DNA of 64,000 nt from Alphaproteobacteria bacterium (GTDB lineage: Bacteria > Pseudomonadota > Alphaproteobacteria > Reyranellales > Reyranellaceae). This document shows, piece by piece, positions 8,317 through 17,677 of the stretch. Position 1 is the first letter of the stretch, and every line of letters starts with the position of its first letter. A program made the translations under genes and the position numbers. The notes under the pieces were generated by a model that saw nothing but the letters and a program-made list of their open reading frames with translations, ran no database searches and had not been told where the DNA came from. The stretch covers positions 22,428 to 86,427 of the forward strand of contig VGCZ01000023.1 in the NCBI GenBank assembly GCA_016869975.1. Direction: 5' to 3'.

Positions 8317-9153
8317 CTACGGGGCCGCCTTCTTGTTGAGGACGGCGAAGCGGTCCTTCGGACTCTTGTCGCGCGCGGCGGCACCGTAGGTGCCGCGCTC
8401 GATGCGGGTCGGGATCGTCATCATGTAGTTCTTGAAGGCGATCTCGATCGCCTGGCGCTGACCCTGCGCGTCGAGCGTGTCGTTGACCGAGCGCTTGGCC
8501 ATGCGCAGCGAGAAGGGATCGTGCACGGCGATCTTCTTCGCCAGCGCCATGGTCTCGCTCTCCAGCGCTTCGCGCTTGACCACGCGGTTGACCAGGCCCA
8601 TGCGCTCGGCATCGATCGCGGTGAAGAACTCGCCGGTGAAGATGTACTCCTTGGCCTTGCGCGGCCCGAGATCCCAGGGCATCGAGAAATACTGCACGTG
8701 CGCGCCACCCCAACGGATGGCGCGGTCCGCGAACAACGCATCCTCGCTGGCGATAATCAGGTCGCAGGACGAGGCCAGCATGAGCCCGCCCATGATGCAG
8801 TAGCCCTGGACCTGGGCGATGGTCGGCTTCGGCACATCGCGCCAGCGCAGGGTGATCTCGAGGAACAGCTCGCTCAGACGCTGGTACTCGCCCGCGAAAC
8901 CCGGATCGACAGGATGGTTCGTCGCGTCCTCGATCTCCTCCGGGCTGCCGAGGTCGTGGCCGGCGGAGAAATGCTTGCCCGCGCCGGCGACGATGATCAC
9001 CCGCACGTCCTTGTCGTCGGCGGCGCGTTTGAACGCGGCGTCGAGCTCGTGCAGCATCACCCGGCTCTGCGCGTTGAGCACGTGCGGGCGGTTGGTGGTG
9101 ATGCGCAGGACGCTATCGAAGCGTTCCCAGGTCAGCGTCTTGTAGTCGGCCAT
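8317..9153 (-). CDS. Enoyl-CoA hydratase/isomerase (crotonase) family protein lacking the hydratase glutamates
   Basis: 278 residues. Oxyanion-hole segments are visible: GKHFSAGHDL and GYCIMGGLMLASSCDLIIAS. In true hydratases two glutamates activate water (E144 and E164 of the rat enzyme); aligning here gives Met (GGLM) and Ala (FADRAI) at these places. The fold and CoA binding are therefore supported, but hydration is unlikely. Another crotonase reaction (isomerase, thioesterase or C-C bond chemistry) is more plausible. GGGGA precedes the ATG, 7 nt after the upstream SDR stop, so the two genes form an operon likely acting on an acyl-CoA or related substrate. Confidence 0.85.
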   Translation of the reverse strand: MADYKTLTWERFDSVLRITTNRPHVLNAQSRVMLHELDAAFKRAADDKDVRVIIVAGAGKHFSAGHDLGSPEEIEDATNHPVDPGFAGEYQRLSELFLEITLRWRDVPKPTIAQVQGYCIMGGLMLASSCDLIIASEDALFADRAIRWGGAHVQYFSMPWDLGPRKAKEYIFTGEFFTAIDAERMGLVNRVVKREALESETMALAKKIAVHDPFSLRMAKRSVNDTLDAQGQRQAIEIAFKNYMMTIPTRIERGTYGAAARDKSPKDRFAVLNKKAAP

Positions 9154-9160
9154 TGTCCCC

Positions 9161-9901
<741 letters not shown>

Positions 9902-9944
9902 GATGTTTCCTCCACCTTGTCGTTGTCGACATCTTAGCGGATTG

Positions 9945-10676
9945 TCAGAGGAAGGGCGTGACGATGGCGACGACGGTCAGGATGATCAGCGCCAGACGGC
10001 GGAAGAAGGTTTCGCTGGCGAACTTGAACAGCCGCTCGCCGACCAGGCCACCGCCGACATAGGGCAGCACGAAGATCGCCGCGAGAAGCAGCGCCTGGCT
10101 CGTCATCAGCCCGCGCGCCGTGAGCCCGAGCAGCGCCACCAGATCGACGGCGGCGAAGTAGACGATGAAGCTGGCGCGGATCGCCGCCGCCGCGCCGGCG
10201 CCGGCAAGGTAGTAGAAAGCGATCGGCGGCCCGGCCATGCCGGCCAACCCGTTGAGGAACCCGCTGGTGGCGCCGGCCGCCAGGGTGCCGGCGAGCACGG
10301 GCTTGCCGGTGTAGCGCCAGCCGCTGACCAGCAGCAGCACGGCGCCCAGCACGATACCGGAGATCGCCCAACGTATCGCCGCGGGATCGGCCCAGGCGAG
10401 CAGCCATACGCCGAGCGGCACGCCGAGCGCGGCGGCCACCAGCAGGGTGGCGATCTGCCGCCAGTCGACCAGCGGCAGGGCCTGGCGCAGCAGCGGAAAG
10501 GAAATGCAGAACTCGACCAGCAGGCAGACCGGCACGCCCACCGCCGGTCCATAGAACGCCGAGAACACCGGCGTGAGGATCATCGCCGCGCCGAAGCCAG
10601 CGAAGCCACGCACCACGCCGGCGAGCACGGCGGTGGCGGCGCAGACGATGGCGGGGACGAGAAGCAGTTCGGGCAT
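9945..10676 (-). CDS. TSUP family transporter (TauE/SafE-like permease)
   Basis: 243 residues with about seven to eight hydrophobic segments. Two TSUP half-motifs are visible: GFAGFGAAMILTPVFSAFYG near the N-terminus and SGFLNGLAGMAGPPIAFYYL in the middle. The family exports sulfite, sulfoacetate or other organic anions across the inner membrane. No sulfur gene is adjacent, so the substrate is unknown. It is 43 nt downstream of the SDR on the minus strand and follows a long inverted repeat at 10679-10751. Confidence 0.85.
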   Translation of the reverse strand: MPELLLVPAIVCAATAVLAGVVRGFAGFGAAMILTPVFSAFYGPAVGVPVCLLVEFCISFPLLRQALPLVDWRQIATLLVAAALGVPLGVWLLAWADPAAIRWAISGIVLGAVLLLVSGWRYTGKPVLAGTLAAGATSGFLNGLAGMAGPPIAFYYLAGAGAAAAIRASFIVYFAAVDLVALLGLTARGLMTSQALLLAAIFVLPYVGGGLVGERLFKFASETFFRRLALIILTVVAIVTPFL

Positions 10677-10678
10677 CT

Positions 10679-10751
10679 GGGAGCGCCGGCGTCTCGCCGA
10701 CTCGTCCTTCGTGTTGTCGGAAGAAATGGCCGGCGCGACGCCGGCGCTCCC
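10679..10751. repeat. Long inverted repeat between gmd and the TSUP gene
   Basis: A perfect 15-bp inverted repeat (10679-10693, GGGAGCGCCGGCGTC, with 10737-10751) separated by 43 nt fills the gmd/TSUP gap. No T-tract follows on either strand. It looks like a mobile intergenic palindrome (REP/BIME-like) rather than an intrinsic terminator, though it would still form a stable RNA hairpin after gmd. Confidence 0.6.
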
Positions 10752-10757
10752 GACAGG

Positions 10758-11795
10758 CTACATCAGCTGCTGGCCAGCCTTCACACGATCGTAGTCGGCG
10801 CGCGCCATCATCGTCACCAGGCCGTCGAAGTCGACCTTGGGCGACCAGCCGAGCTCGCGGCGCGCCTTGGATGAGTCGCCCAGGAGGGTGTGGACCTCCG
10901 CCGGTCGGAAGAACTCCGGGCTGATCTCGACCAGTACCTTGCCGGTGCGCCGATCGCGCGCTTTTTCGTCGACACCCGAACCCGACCAGTCGAGCTCGAA
11001 GCCCAGCGCAGCGGCGGCGGCGAGCACGAACTCGCGCACCGAGCGCGTCTGGCCGGTGGCGATGACATAGTCGTCGGCTGTCTCGGCGCACACCATCATG
11101 TGGATCGCCTCGACATAGTCGCCGGCGAAGCCCCAGTCGCGCTTGGCGTCGAGGTTGCCCAGCCGCAACGTGGTCGGCGCCCCGGCCTTCATCTCGGCGA
11201 GCGTCGCCGTGATCTTGCGGGTGACGAACTCGCGGCCGCGCAACGGCGATTCGTGGTTGAACAGGATGCCGGCACAGGCGTGCATGCCGTAGGATTCGCG
11301 GTAGTTCACCGTGGCGTGGTGGCCGAAGGCCTTAGCTACGGCGTAGGGGCTACGGGGATGGAACGGCGTGGTCTCGTTGAGCGCCACCGGACTCACGCCG
11401 CCATACATCTCCGAGCTCGACGCCTGGTAGAAGCGGATCGCCTTGTCGACGCCGCGGCAGACCTCGAGCAGGCGCAGCACGCCCATGGCATCGGCGTCGG
11501 CGGTGTAGAGCGGCTGCTCGAAGCTCGAGCCGACGAAGCTCTGGGCGGCCAGGTTGTAGACCTCGTCGGGCCGCAGCCGATCGATCAGCCGGCGCATGTT
11601 CTCGTACTCGAGCAGGTCGAAATACTCGAACTTGACGTGCCGCTCGACGTCCACATCGCGCAGCCGCCAGGAGTTCCACGATGCCGAACGCCGCGCCGCG
11701 CCATAGACCTCGTAGCCCCGCTCCACCAGGAGCTTCGTCAGATACGCCCCGTCCTGCCCGAGGATCCCGGTAACCAGGGCTTTCTTCTTCGCCAT
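10758..11795 (-). CDS. gmd: GDP-mannose 4,6-dehydratase
   Basis: 345 residues, the family length. An N-terminal Rossmann motif VTGILGQDGAYL binds NADP(H). Catalytic Ser/Thr (QASSSEMYG) and Tyr-x-x-x-Lys (SPYAVAK) follow, then the family stretch LFNHESPLRGREFVTRKIT and GFAGDYVEAIHMM. It converts GDP-D-mannose to GDP-4-keto-6-deoxymannose, precursor of fucose, rhamnose or perosamine in surface polysaccharide. No partner epimerase/reductase is adjacent, so it may feed a pathway encoded elsewhere. The next gene, uvrB, is divergent across 206 nt. Confidence 0.96.
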   Translation of the reverse strand: MAKKKALVTGILGQDGAYLTKLLVERGYEVYGAARRSASWNSWRLRDVDVERHVKFEYFDLLEYENMRRLIDRLRPDEVYNLAAQSFVGSSFEQPLYTADADAMGVLRLLEVCRGVDKAIRFYQASSSEMYGGVSPVALNETTPFHPRSPYAVAKAFGHHATVNYRESYGMHACAGILFNHESPLRGREFVTRKITATLAEMKAGAPTTLRLGNLDAKRDWGFAGDYVEAIHMMVCAETADDYVIATGQTRSVREFVLAAAAALGFELDWSGSGVDEKARDRRTGKVLVEISPEFFRPAEVHTLLGDSSKARRELGWSPKVDFDGLVTMMARADYDRVKAGQQLM

Positions 11796-12001
11796 CGCCG
11801 TCCGACCACCCTATCGATTCGCGCGCGCCCTTATAGCAGCCGGCGGCGATTCGGCGACCCCCCTTGGCGGGAACGACCACGACCGCAGACAGATGCTCAC
11901 AGGACTCGGGCGAGATCGTAGAGTGGACCGTCTACGTCATTGACCACAAACGATAATATTGATCCCAGCCCGATCGCTGCGCGGCCTGATATAGTCACGC
12001 C

Positions 12002-14203
12002 ATGCCAGACACCCGCGTCGTTCCCCTCGCCATGCCGTGGCTGCAGCGCCGTCCGGCCCTGCCGGATGGCAAGCCTTTGCGCGTTGTCTCGGATTACAAG
12101 CCCGCCGGAGACCAGCCCGAGGCGATCCGTCAGCTGATCGACGGCATCGAGCAGCGCGAGCACGACCAGGTGCTGCTGGGTGTGACGGGCTCGGGCAAGA
12201 CGTTCACGATGGCCAATGTCATCCAGGCGGTGAACCGGCCGACCCTGGTGCTGGCGCCCAACAAGACCCTGGCGGCGCAGCTCTACGGCGAGATGAAGGG
12301 CTTCTTCCCCGACAACGCGGTCGAGTACTTCGTCTCCTACTACGACTATTACCAGCCCGAAGCCTACGTGCCGCGCTCGGACACCTATATCGAGAAGGAC
12401 TCGTCGATCAACGAGCAGATCGACAGAATGAGGCACTCGGCGACGCGCGCGCTGATGGAGCGCAACGACGTGGTGATCGTCGCCTCGGTGTCGTGCATCT
12501 ACGGCATCGGGCCGCTCGAGAACTACCAGGCGATGACCTTCCGCCTGCATGCCGGCGAGAAGATCGATCGCACCCAGCTGCTGCGCCGCTTCGTCGAGAT
12601 CCAGTACAAGCGCAACGACAACGCCTTCGCGCGCGGCACGTTTCGCGCCCGCGGCGATACGGTCGAGTTGTTCCCGGCGCACTACGAGGACAAGGCCTGG
12701 CGCTTCTCGCTGTTCGGCGACGAGATCGAGAGCATCGTCGAGTTCGATCCGCTGACCGGCGAGAAGACGGCGACGCTGCAGGACGTGGTGATCTACGCCA
12801 ACAGCCACTACGTCACGCCCAAGCCGACGATGGAAGGCGCCATCAACCAGATCAAGGAGGACCTGCGCAGGCGGCTCGAGGAGTTCAACCGCGCCGGCCG
12901 ACTCCTCGAAGCCGAGCGGCTCGGCCAGCGAACGAATTTCGATCTCGAGATGCTGGCGACGACCGGCTCTTGCGCCGGCATCGAGAACTACTCGCGCTAC
13001 CTCACCGGCCGCAAGCCGGGTGAGCCGCCGCCGACCCTGTTCGAGTACTTCCCCGAGGGTTCGCTGCTGATCGTCGACGAAAGCCACGTCACCGTGCCGC
13101 AGATCGGCGGCATGTTCAGGGGCGACTTCAACCGCAAGAGCATCCTCGCCGAGTTCGGCTTCCGCCTGCCCTCCTGCATCGACAATCGGCCGTTGAAGTT
13201 CGAGGAATGGGACGCGATGCGGCCTGAATCGCTCTTTGTCTCGGCGACTCCCGGCCCCTGGGAGATGGAGCGCACCGGCGGCGTGTTCGTCGAGCAGGTG
13301 ATCCGTCCCACCGGCCTGATCGATCCGGTCTGCATCGTGCGGCCGGTCGAAAAGCAGGTCGACGATTTGATCGCCGAGTGCAAGGCCTGCGCGGCGAAGG
13401 GCGAGCGCGTGCTGGTCACCGTGCTGACCAAACGCATGGCCGAGGACCTCGTGGAGTACATGCACGAGGCCGGCATTCGCTGCCGCTACCTGCACTCCGA
13501 CATCGACACCTTGGAGCGCATCGAGATCATCCGCGACCTCAGGCTGGGCGCCTTCGACGTACTGGTCGGCATCAACCTCCTGCGCGAAGGCCTCGACATC
13601 CCGGAATGCGCCCTGGTGGCGATCCTCGACGCCGACAAGGAGGGCTTCCTGCGCTCGCCGACCTCGCTGGTGCAGACCATCGGCCGCGCCGCGCGCAATG
13701 TCGATGGCCGCGTGCTCCTCTATGCCGACCGCATGACCGACGCGCTGAAATACGCCATGTCGGAGACCGAGCGCCGGCGCAAGAAGCAGCAGGCCTACAA
13801 CGAGGCGCACGGCATCACGCCCGCCTCGATCCGCAAGAACATCAACGAGGTGCTGCAGTCGATGTCCGAGCGCGACCACTACACGGTCGACACCGGCGTA
13901 TCAGGGGACGTGCAGCTCGTCGGCCACAATCTCAAGGCCCATCTCGCCGAGCTCGAGAAGCGCATGCGCGACGCCGCCTCGAATCTGGAGTTCGAGGAGG
14001 CGGCGCGGCTGCGCGACGAGATTCGGCGACTGGAGGCCAACGAGCTCGGCCTGCCGCTCGAGCCGGGCAAGGGTGGCCGCGCGCTGGCCGATGTCGCGCC
14101 GCAGCCCTTCGCCGGACCGCGCGATACGCGCGTCTTCCGCGGCGTGCGTACCGGCTCGGGCTCGCGCGGCCGACCCGCGCGCAAGAGCGGCGGCCGGCGC
14201 TGA
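12002..14203 (+). CDS. uvrB: UvrABC excinuclease subunit B
   Basis: 733 residues. Helicase superfamily 2 motifs are seen: Walker [12 protein letters not shown], the beta-hairpin [21 protein letters not shown], Walker [23 protein letters not shown], and QTIGRAARN (motif VI). The C-terminus has the UvrC-binding UVR motif ([24 protein letters not shown] in two halves) followed by a basic Gly/Arg tail. UvrB verifies lesions and loads UvrC in nucleotide excision repair. The 206-nt upstream gap shows no clear alphaproteobacterial LexA box (GAAC-N7-GTTC or GTTC-N7-GTTC). The stop overlaps the next ATG (TGATG). Confidence 0.98.
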   Translation: MPDTRVVPLAMPWLQRRPALPDGKPLRVVSDYKPAGDQPEAIRQLIDGIEQREHDQVLLGVTGSGKTFTMANVIQAVNRPTLVLAPNKTLAAQLYGEMKGFFPDNAVEYFVSYYDYYQPEAYVPRSDTYIEKDSSINEQIDRMRHSATRALMERNDVVIVASVSCIYGIGPLENYQAMTFRLHAGEKIDRTQLLRRFVEIQYKRNDNAFARGTFRARGDTVELFPAHYEDKAWRFSLFGDEIESIVEFDPLTGEKTATLQDVVIYANSHYVTPKPTMEGAINQIKEDLRRRLEEFNRAGRLLEAERLGQRTNFDLEMLATTGSCAGIENYSRYLTGRKPGEPPPTLFEYFPEGSLLIVDESHVTVPQIGGMFRGDFNRKSILAEFGFRLPSCIDNRPLKFEEWDAMRPESLFVSATPGPWEMERTGGVFVEQVIRPTGLIDPVCIVRPVEKQVDDLIAECKACAAKGERVLVTVLTKRMAEDLVEYMHEAGIRCRYLHSDIDTLERIEIIRDLRLGAFDVLVGINLLREGLDIPECALVAILDADKEGFLRSPTSLVQTIGRAARNVDGRVLLYADRMTDALKYAMSETERRRKKQQAYNEAHGITPASIRKNINEVLQSMSERDHYTVDTGVSGDVQLVGHNLKAHLAELEKRMRDAASNLEFEEAARLRDEIRRLEANELGLPLEPGKGGRALADVAPQPFAGPRDTRVFRGVRTGSGSRGRPARKSGGRR

Positions 14204-15426
14204 TGGGCCCACCGGCTTCAGCCGGAACGTCCCGCTCACTGTACCTGATCGCGCTGCCTTCGCTGGCCGCGATCCAGGTGCTGTCGACCATGGCGTTCAA
14301 CAGCGGTCCCGTGCTGGCCCCGGCCGCCGCGCCGGTGATGGGCGCGAGCAAGGACGACGTCGCCTACTTCGTCGCCCTGGTCTTTCTCACGTCGATCGTC
14401 GCCGTGCTGGCCGGCGGCTCCATGACGCGCCGGCTGGGCCCGATCCGCTTCACGCAGATCGCGCTGCTGGTTGCGGCTTGCGGTGTGGCGCTGCTCACCG
14501 TCGGCCACATCGCCACCGCGATCCTCGCCGCGATGCTGATCGGCCTCGGCGGCGGGCCGGTGACCGTCGCCAGCTCGCAGATTCTTGCGCGCGTGACGCC
14601 GCCGCACCTGTCGAACGTCACCTTCTCGATCAAGCAGAGCGGCGTGCCGCTGGGTTTCGCGCTGACCGGCGCCGTCTTGCCCTCGATCGTCGAAGCGGCG
14701 GGTTGGCGCCACGCGGCGCTATCGATCGCGCTGATCACCGCGGCGACCGCCATCGTCATCCATCCGTTGCGTCGTCTGTACGACGACGAGCGCGCCTCGG
14801 GTGGCCGCATCTTCCCGAGCATCGCCACCATCATCGAGCCGCTGGCGATGTGCTGGCGCGATCCGCCGCTGCGGCTGCTCTGCCTGGTCGGCATGGCGTA
14901 TTCGGCGACGCAGACGACGGTGACCAACTTCATCGTCAACTACGGCATAGACCATCTGCGGCTCGACTACGTCGCCGCCGGCGTGTTGCTCTCGGTCGCG
15001 AGCCTGGCCGGCATCGCCGGCCGCATCGGCTGGGGCGCGCTCGCCGACGCGCTGCGCCGGCCGCTGACGGTGCTTGCCGCGCTGGGTGTGATCATGGCGT
15101 TGTCGGGTCTCGCCATGGCGCTGGCCCAACCGCATTGGCCGCGCTGGCTCGTCTATGCCATCGCCGTCGTGATCGGCGCCAGCGCCGTGGGCTGGAATGG
15201 CGTCTACATCTCCGAATGCGCACGCCGCGCGCCGCCGGGCCGGGCCGGCGAGTTCGTCGGAGCGACCTCGTTCTTCGTCTTCCTCGGCCCCGTCCTGTGG
15301 CCGACGCTGTTCCGCCAGCTCCTGTACGTCACGCAGTCCTACCCTCTGGGGTATGCCCTCATGGCGATCGCCGCCGGCTTCTGCACGCTGGCCATCCTCG
15401 GACGCATCCGGCTGGGCGAGCGTTAA
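14203..15426 (+). CDS. MFS transporter (first of two tandem paralogues)
   Basis: 407 residues, about 12 transmembrane helices. It has an MFS-type loop SMTRRLGPIRFTQ between TM2 and TM3 and the conserved stretch SSQILARVTPPHLSNV followed by FSIKQSGVPLG, shared with its neighbour at 15745-17019. These resemble the CynX/NNP-like branch of bacterial MFS proteins; the substrate is unknown. The ATG at 14203 overlaps the uvrB stop as TGATG. The frame is open far upstream inside uvrB, but that is a shadow. Confidence 0.85.
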   Translation: MGPPASAGTSRSLYLIALPSLAAIQVLSTMAFNSGPVLAPAAAPVMGASKDDVAYFVALVFLTSIVAVLAGGSMTRRLGPIRFTQIALLVAACGVALLTVGHIATAILAAMLIGLGGGPVTVASSQILARVTPPHLSNVTFSIKQSGVPLGFALTGAVLPSIVEAAGWRHAALSIALITAATAIVIHPLRRLYDDERASGGRIFPSIATIIEPLAMCWRDPPLRLLCLVGMAYSATQTTVTNFIVNYGIDHLRLDYVAAGVLLSVASLAGIAGRIGWGALADALRRPLTVLAALGVIMALSGLAMALAQPHWPRWLVYAIAVVIGASAVGWNGVYISECARRAPPGRAGEFVGATSFFVFLGPVLWPTLFRQLLYVTQSYPLGYALMAIAAGFCTLAILGRIRLGER

Positions 15427-15744
15427 CACCGATGGTAGTATTTCCCGGGAAACCGCAGATACTTGCCGGACAAGTCGCCGATCCGGCGCAGGATCGCCCG
15501 GCGCGGCCAAATCCCGGGGTAAACGCGCTGTGACTGGGCTTTGTGGCTAATCTCTTGACATTGCGCGATGCGTCGGGTCGGCGGGCGGCGATCGAAGCCG
15601 GCAATTGCTGATTGACGAGACGATTCACCACGCGAAGATTTTGTGCTATGTTTCGGAGAGTTGCTAACGCGCTTTTCACGCGCTTGGCCATAGGCCGTTT
15701 GGTATAGAACTAAGTCCGCAACAAGGCTCTACCTGTCGTTTTCT
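15427..15744. other. Intergenic region between the two MFS genes
   Basis: 318 nt without a supportable gene. It is less GC-rich than its neighbours in its second half. A TTGACA occurs at about 15554 and a TATGTT at 15647-15652, but no well-spaced -35/-10 pair can be defined. It probably carries the promoter of the second transporter and separates the duplicated copies. Confidence 0.4.
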
Positions 15745-17019
15745 ATGGTCGCTTCTGACGCGAATCCGACGCCCCAGGACGGGGAAAGGGCCTTTGTAGC
15801 GGTCGCCAGCGCGATGCTGGCGGCTCAAACGCTGACCGCGTTCGCTTGGCAGACGATTCCAGTCCTCGCTCCCGCCGCGAGCGCGAGCTACGGTATCCCC
15901 GACGAGCACATCGGCTTCCTGACCTCGGTGGTCTACCTGTTCGCCATGGTCTCCGCCGTGATCGGCGGCTCGATGGCGACGCGTTTCGGTGCCATCACGG
16001 TGAGCCAGCGTGCGCTCTTGTGCTGCGCCATCGGCGCGCTGCTATTCGGCATCGGCAGCTACTGGTCCATTATCTTGGTCGGTGTGCTGATCGGCTGCGG
16101 CTATGGTCCGCCGACGCCGGCCAGCTCGCAGGTTCTGGCCCGCGTGACGCCGCCGCGCCTAACCAATGTGGTGTTCTCGATCAAGCAGACCGGCATTCCG
16201 CTGGGCGGCGTGCTGGCCGGCGCGACCGTCCCGTGGCTCGAGCGGTTGTGGGGCTGGCAGATCGCCGCGTTCGCCGTGACGCTGACCTGTGTCGTGTTCG
16301 CCTTCGCGCTGCAGCCGATGCGCCGGGTCTACGACATCGAGGCCAAGCTCAACGCCCATGAGCCGACGCCGCGGCTGCTCGATTTCATCAGGCCGGTGGG
16401 CGAGGTCTGGCGCCGGCCGCAATTGCGTCGCCTGGCGCTGGCGTCGACGTTCTTCTCGGCGACACAGGGATCGCTGTCGGTCTTTGTCGTCGTCTATGGC
16501 GTCAACCATCTGCACCTGTCGCTGGTCGAGGCCGGCGCCCTGGGCTCGCTGCTGGCGCTGTCGGGCATCTTCGGCCGCATCGCCTGGGGGATTATCGCCG
16601 AGATGACCCGCCGGCCCCGCCAGGTGCTGTTGGGCTTCGCGATCTCGATGACCGCCGGCTTGCTGGCCCTGGCGCTGGCGAAGCCGAGCTGGCCGCTGAT
16701 CGCCTATACCGGGCTGGTGGTGTTCCTCGGTCTGACCGCGATCAGCTGGACCGGTGTCTATGTCGCGGAGATCGCCCGCCTGGCGCCGGCCGGCCGCGCC
16801 GGCGAGATCACCGGCGGCACCGTGGTCTTCACATTCGCCGGCCCCCTCATCAGCCCGGCGCTTTTCAGCATCGCGCTGCTGCTGACCAATTCCTATGCTT
16901 GGGGTTTCGGCCTGCTGGCCGTCGGGACCTTCGCCGCCATCTTCCTGATGATCCAAGTGCTGCGCGGCGATCCGGACGTGGAGCCGACCGCCCAGCCGGA
17001 TCAGCGCCCGACGAGCTGA
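15745..17019 (+). CDS. MFS transporter (second of two tandem paralogues)
   Basis: 424 residues, about 12 transmembrane helices. It is clearly homologous to the preceding gene: SSQVLARVTPPRLTNV and FSIKQTGIPLG match SSQILARVTPPHLSNV and FSIKQSGVPLG at the same place, and RIAWGIIAEMTRRP matches RIGWGALADALRRP. Divergence is large enough that the duplication is old and substrates may differ. Its 3' end overlaps the convergent acetyltransferase gene by 19 bp. Confidence 0.85.
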   Translation: MVASDANPTPQDGERAFVAVASAMLAAQTLTAFAWQTIPVLAPAASASYGIPDEHIGFLTSVVYLFAMVSAVIGGSMATRFGAITVSQRALLCCAIGALLFGIGSYWSIILVGVLIGCGYGPPTPASSQVLARVTPPRLTNVVFSIKQTGIPLGGVLAGATVPWLERLWGWQIAAFAVTLTCVVFAFALQPMRRVYDIEAKLNAHEPTPRLLDFIRPVGEVWRRPQLRRLALASTFFSATQGSLSVFVVVYGVNHLHLSLVEAGALGSLLALSGIFGRIAWGIIAEMTRRPRQVLLGFAISMTAGLLALALAKPSWPLIAYTGLVVFLGLTAISWTGVYVAEIARLAPAGRAGEITGGTVVFTFAGPLISPALFSIALLLTNSYAWGFGLLAVGTFAAIFLMIQVLRGDPDVEPTAQPDQRPTS

Positions 17020-17606
17020 GCCCGCCAATCCTCGCCGAGCAAGGCGAACAGCACGTGGTCGTGCCAGACGCCGTTGATCTTCAGATACTGCCGCGCCAGG
17101 CCCTCCTCGCGGAAACCGACCTTGCGCAGCACCGACTTGCTGGGCTCGTTGCTCGGCAGGCAGGCGGCTTCGAGCCGGCGCAGGCGCACCTCGTCGAACA
17201 TGAATGGCAGCAGCGCCGCCAAGCCCTCGGTCATGTAGCCCTGGCCGGCGTAGCGCTGGCCCATCCAGTAGCCGATGCTGGCGCTTTGCGCGACGCCGCG
17301 GCGCACGTTGGATACCGAGATGCCGCCGGTCAGCCGGCGCGTGTCGTTGAGGAAGATGAAGAAGGTGTAGCCCTCGCCCGCACGCCATTCCTGCATGTAG
17401 TGGCGCAGGCGGCGGCGAAAGGAGTCGCGGGTCAGCGCGTCCTCCGACCAAGTCGGTTCCCAGGGCGTCAGGAAGGCGCGACTGGCGGCGCGCAGCTCCG
17501 CCCATTCGCGCCAGTCGTCGAGGTTGGGCATGCGCAGGAAGACGCGCTCCGACGGCAGGCGCGGCGTCGAGGCCAGCGCAAGAGGCACGTCGGACAGGCG
17601 GAACAT
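17001..17606 (-). CDS. GNAT N-acetyltransferase, RimJ/RimL type
   Basis: About 201 residues from the ATG at 17604-17606; a GTG at 17618 would add four. The family segments are SERVFLRMPNLDDW, GGISVSNVRRG, SIGYWMGQRYAGQGYMTEGL (acetyl-CoA loop) and LEAACLPSNEPSKSVLRKVGF. It resembles ribosomal-protein-alanine N-acetyltransferases, but substrates in this class vary. It follows the M16 peptidase and thrC on the same strand, an order I associate with Alphaproteobacteria. Confidence 0.88.
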   Translation of the reverse strand: MFRLSDVPLALASTPRLPSERVFLRMPNLDDWREWAELRAASRAFLTPWEPTWSEDALTRDSFRRRLRHYMQEWRAGEGYTFFIFLNDTRRLTGGISVSNVRRGVAQSASIGYWMGQRYAGQGYMTEGLAALLPFMFDEVRLRRLEAACLPSNEPSKSVLRKVGFREEGLARQYLKINGVWHDHVLFALLGEDWRAQLVGR

Positions 17607-17677
17607 CCCTGGCGTCACTCCCTGGGGGTGCGCCGTTACTTTACACGATTCCTAAACTTTGCCCATGCCCAGCCACG

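Noticed and set aside
11796..12001. SOS (LexA) box upstream of uvrB
   Set aside because: Only a single GAAC is present without a properly spaced GTTC or second half-site.
11897..13879. 660-codon open frame on the minus strand
   Set aside because: Shadow of uvrB in a high-GC genome; no domain, and uvrB is certain.
13378..14202. Extended N-terminus of the first MFS transporter inside uvrB
   Set aside because: Arg-rich shadow of uvrB; the transporter starts at the TGATG overlap at 14203.
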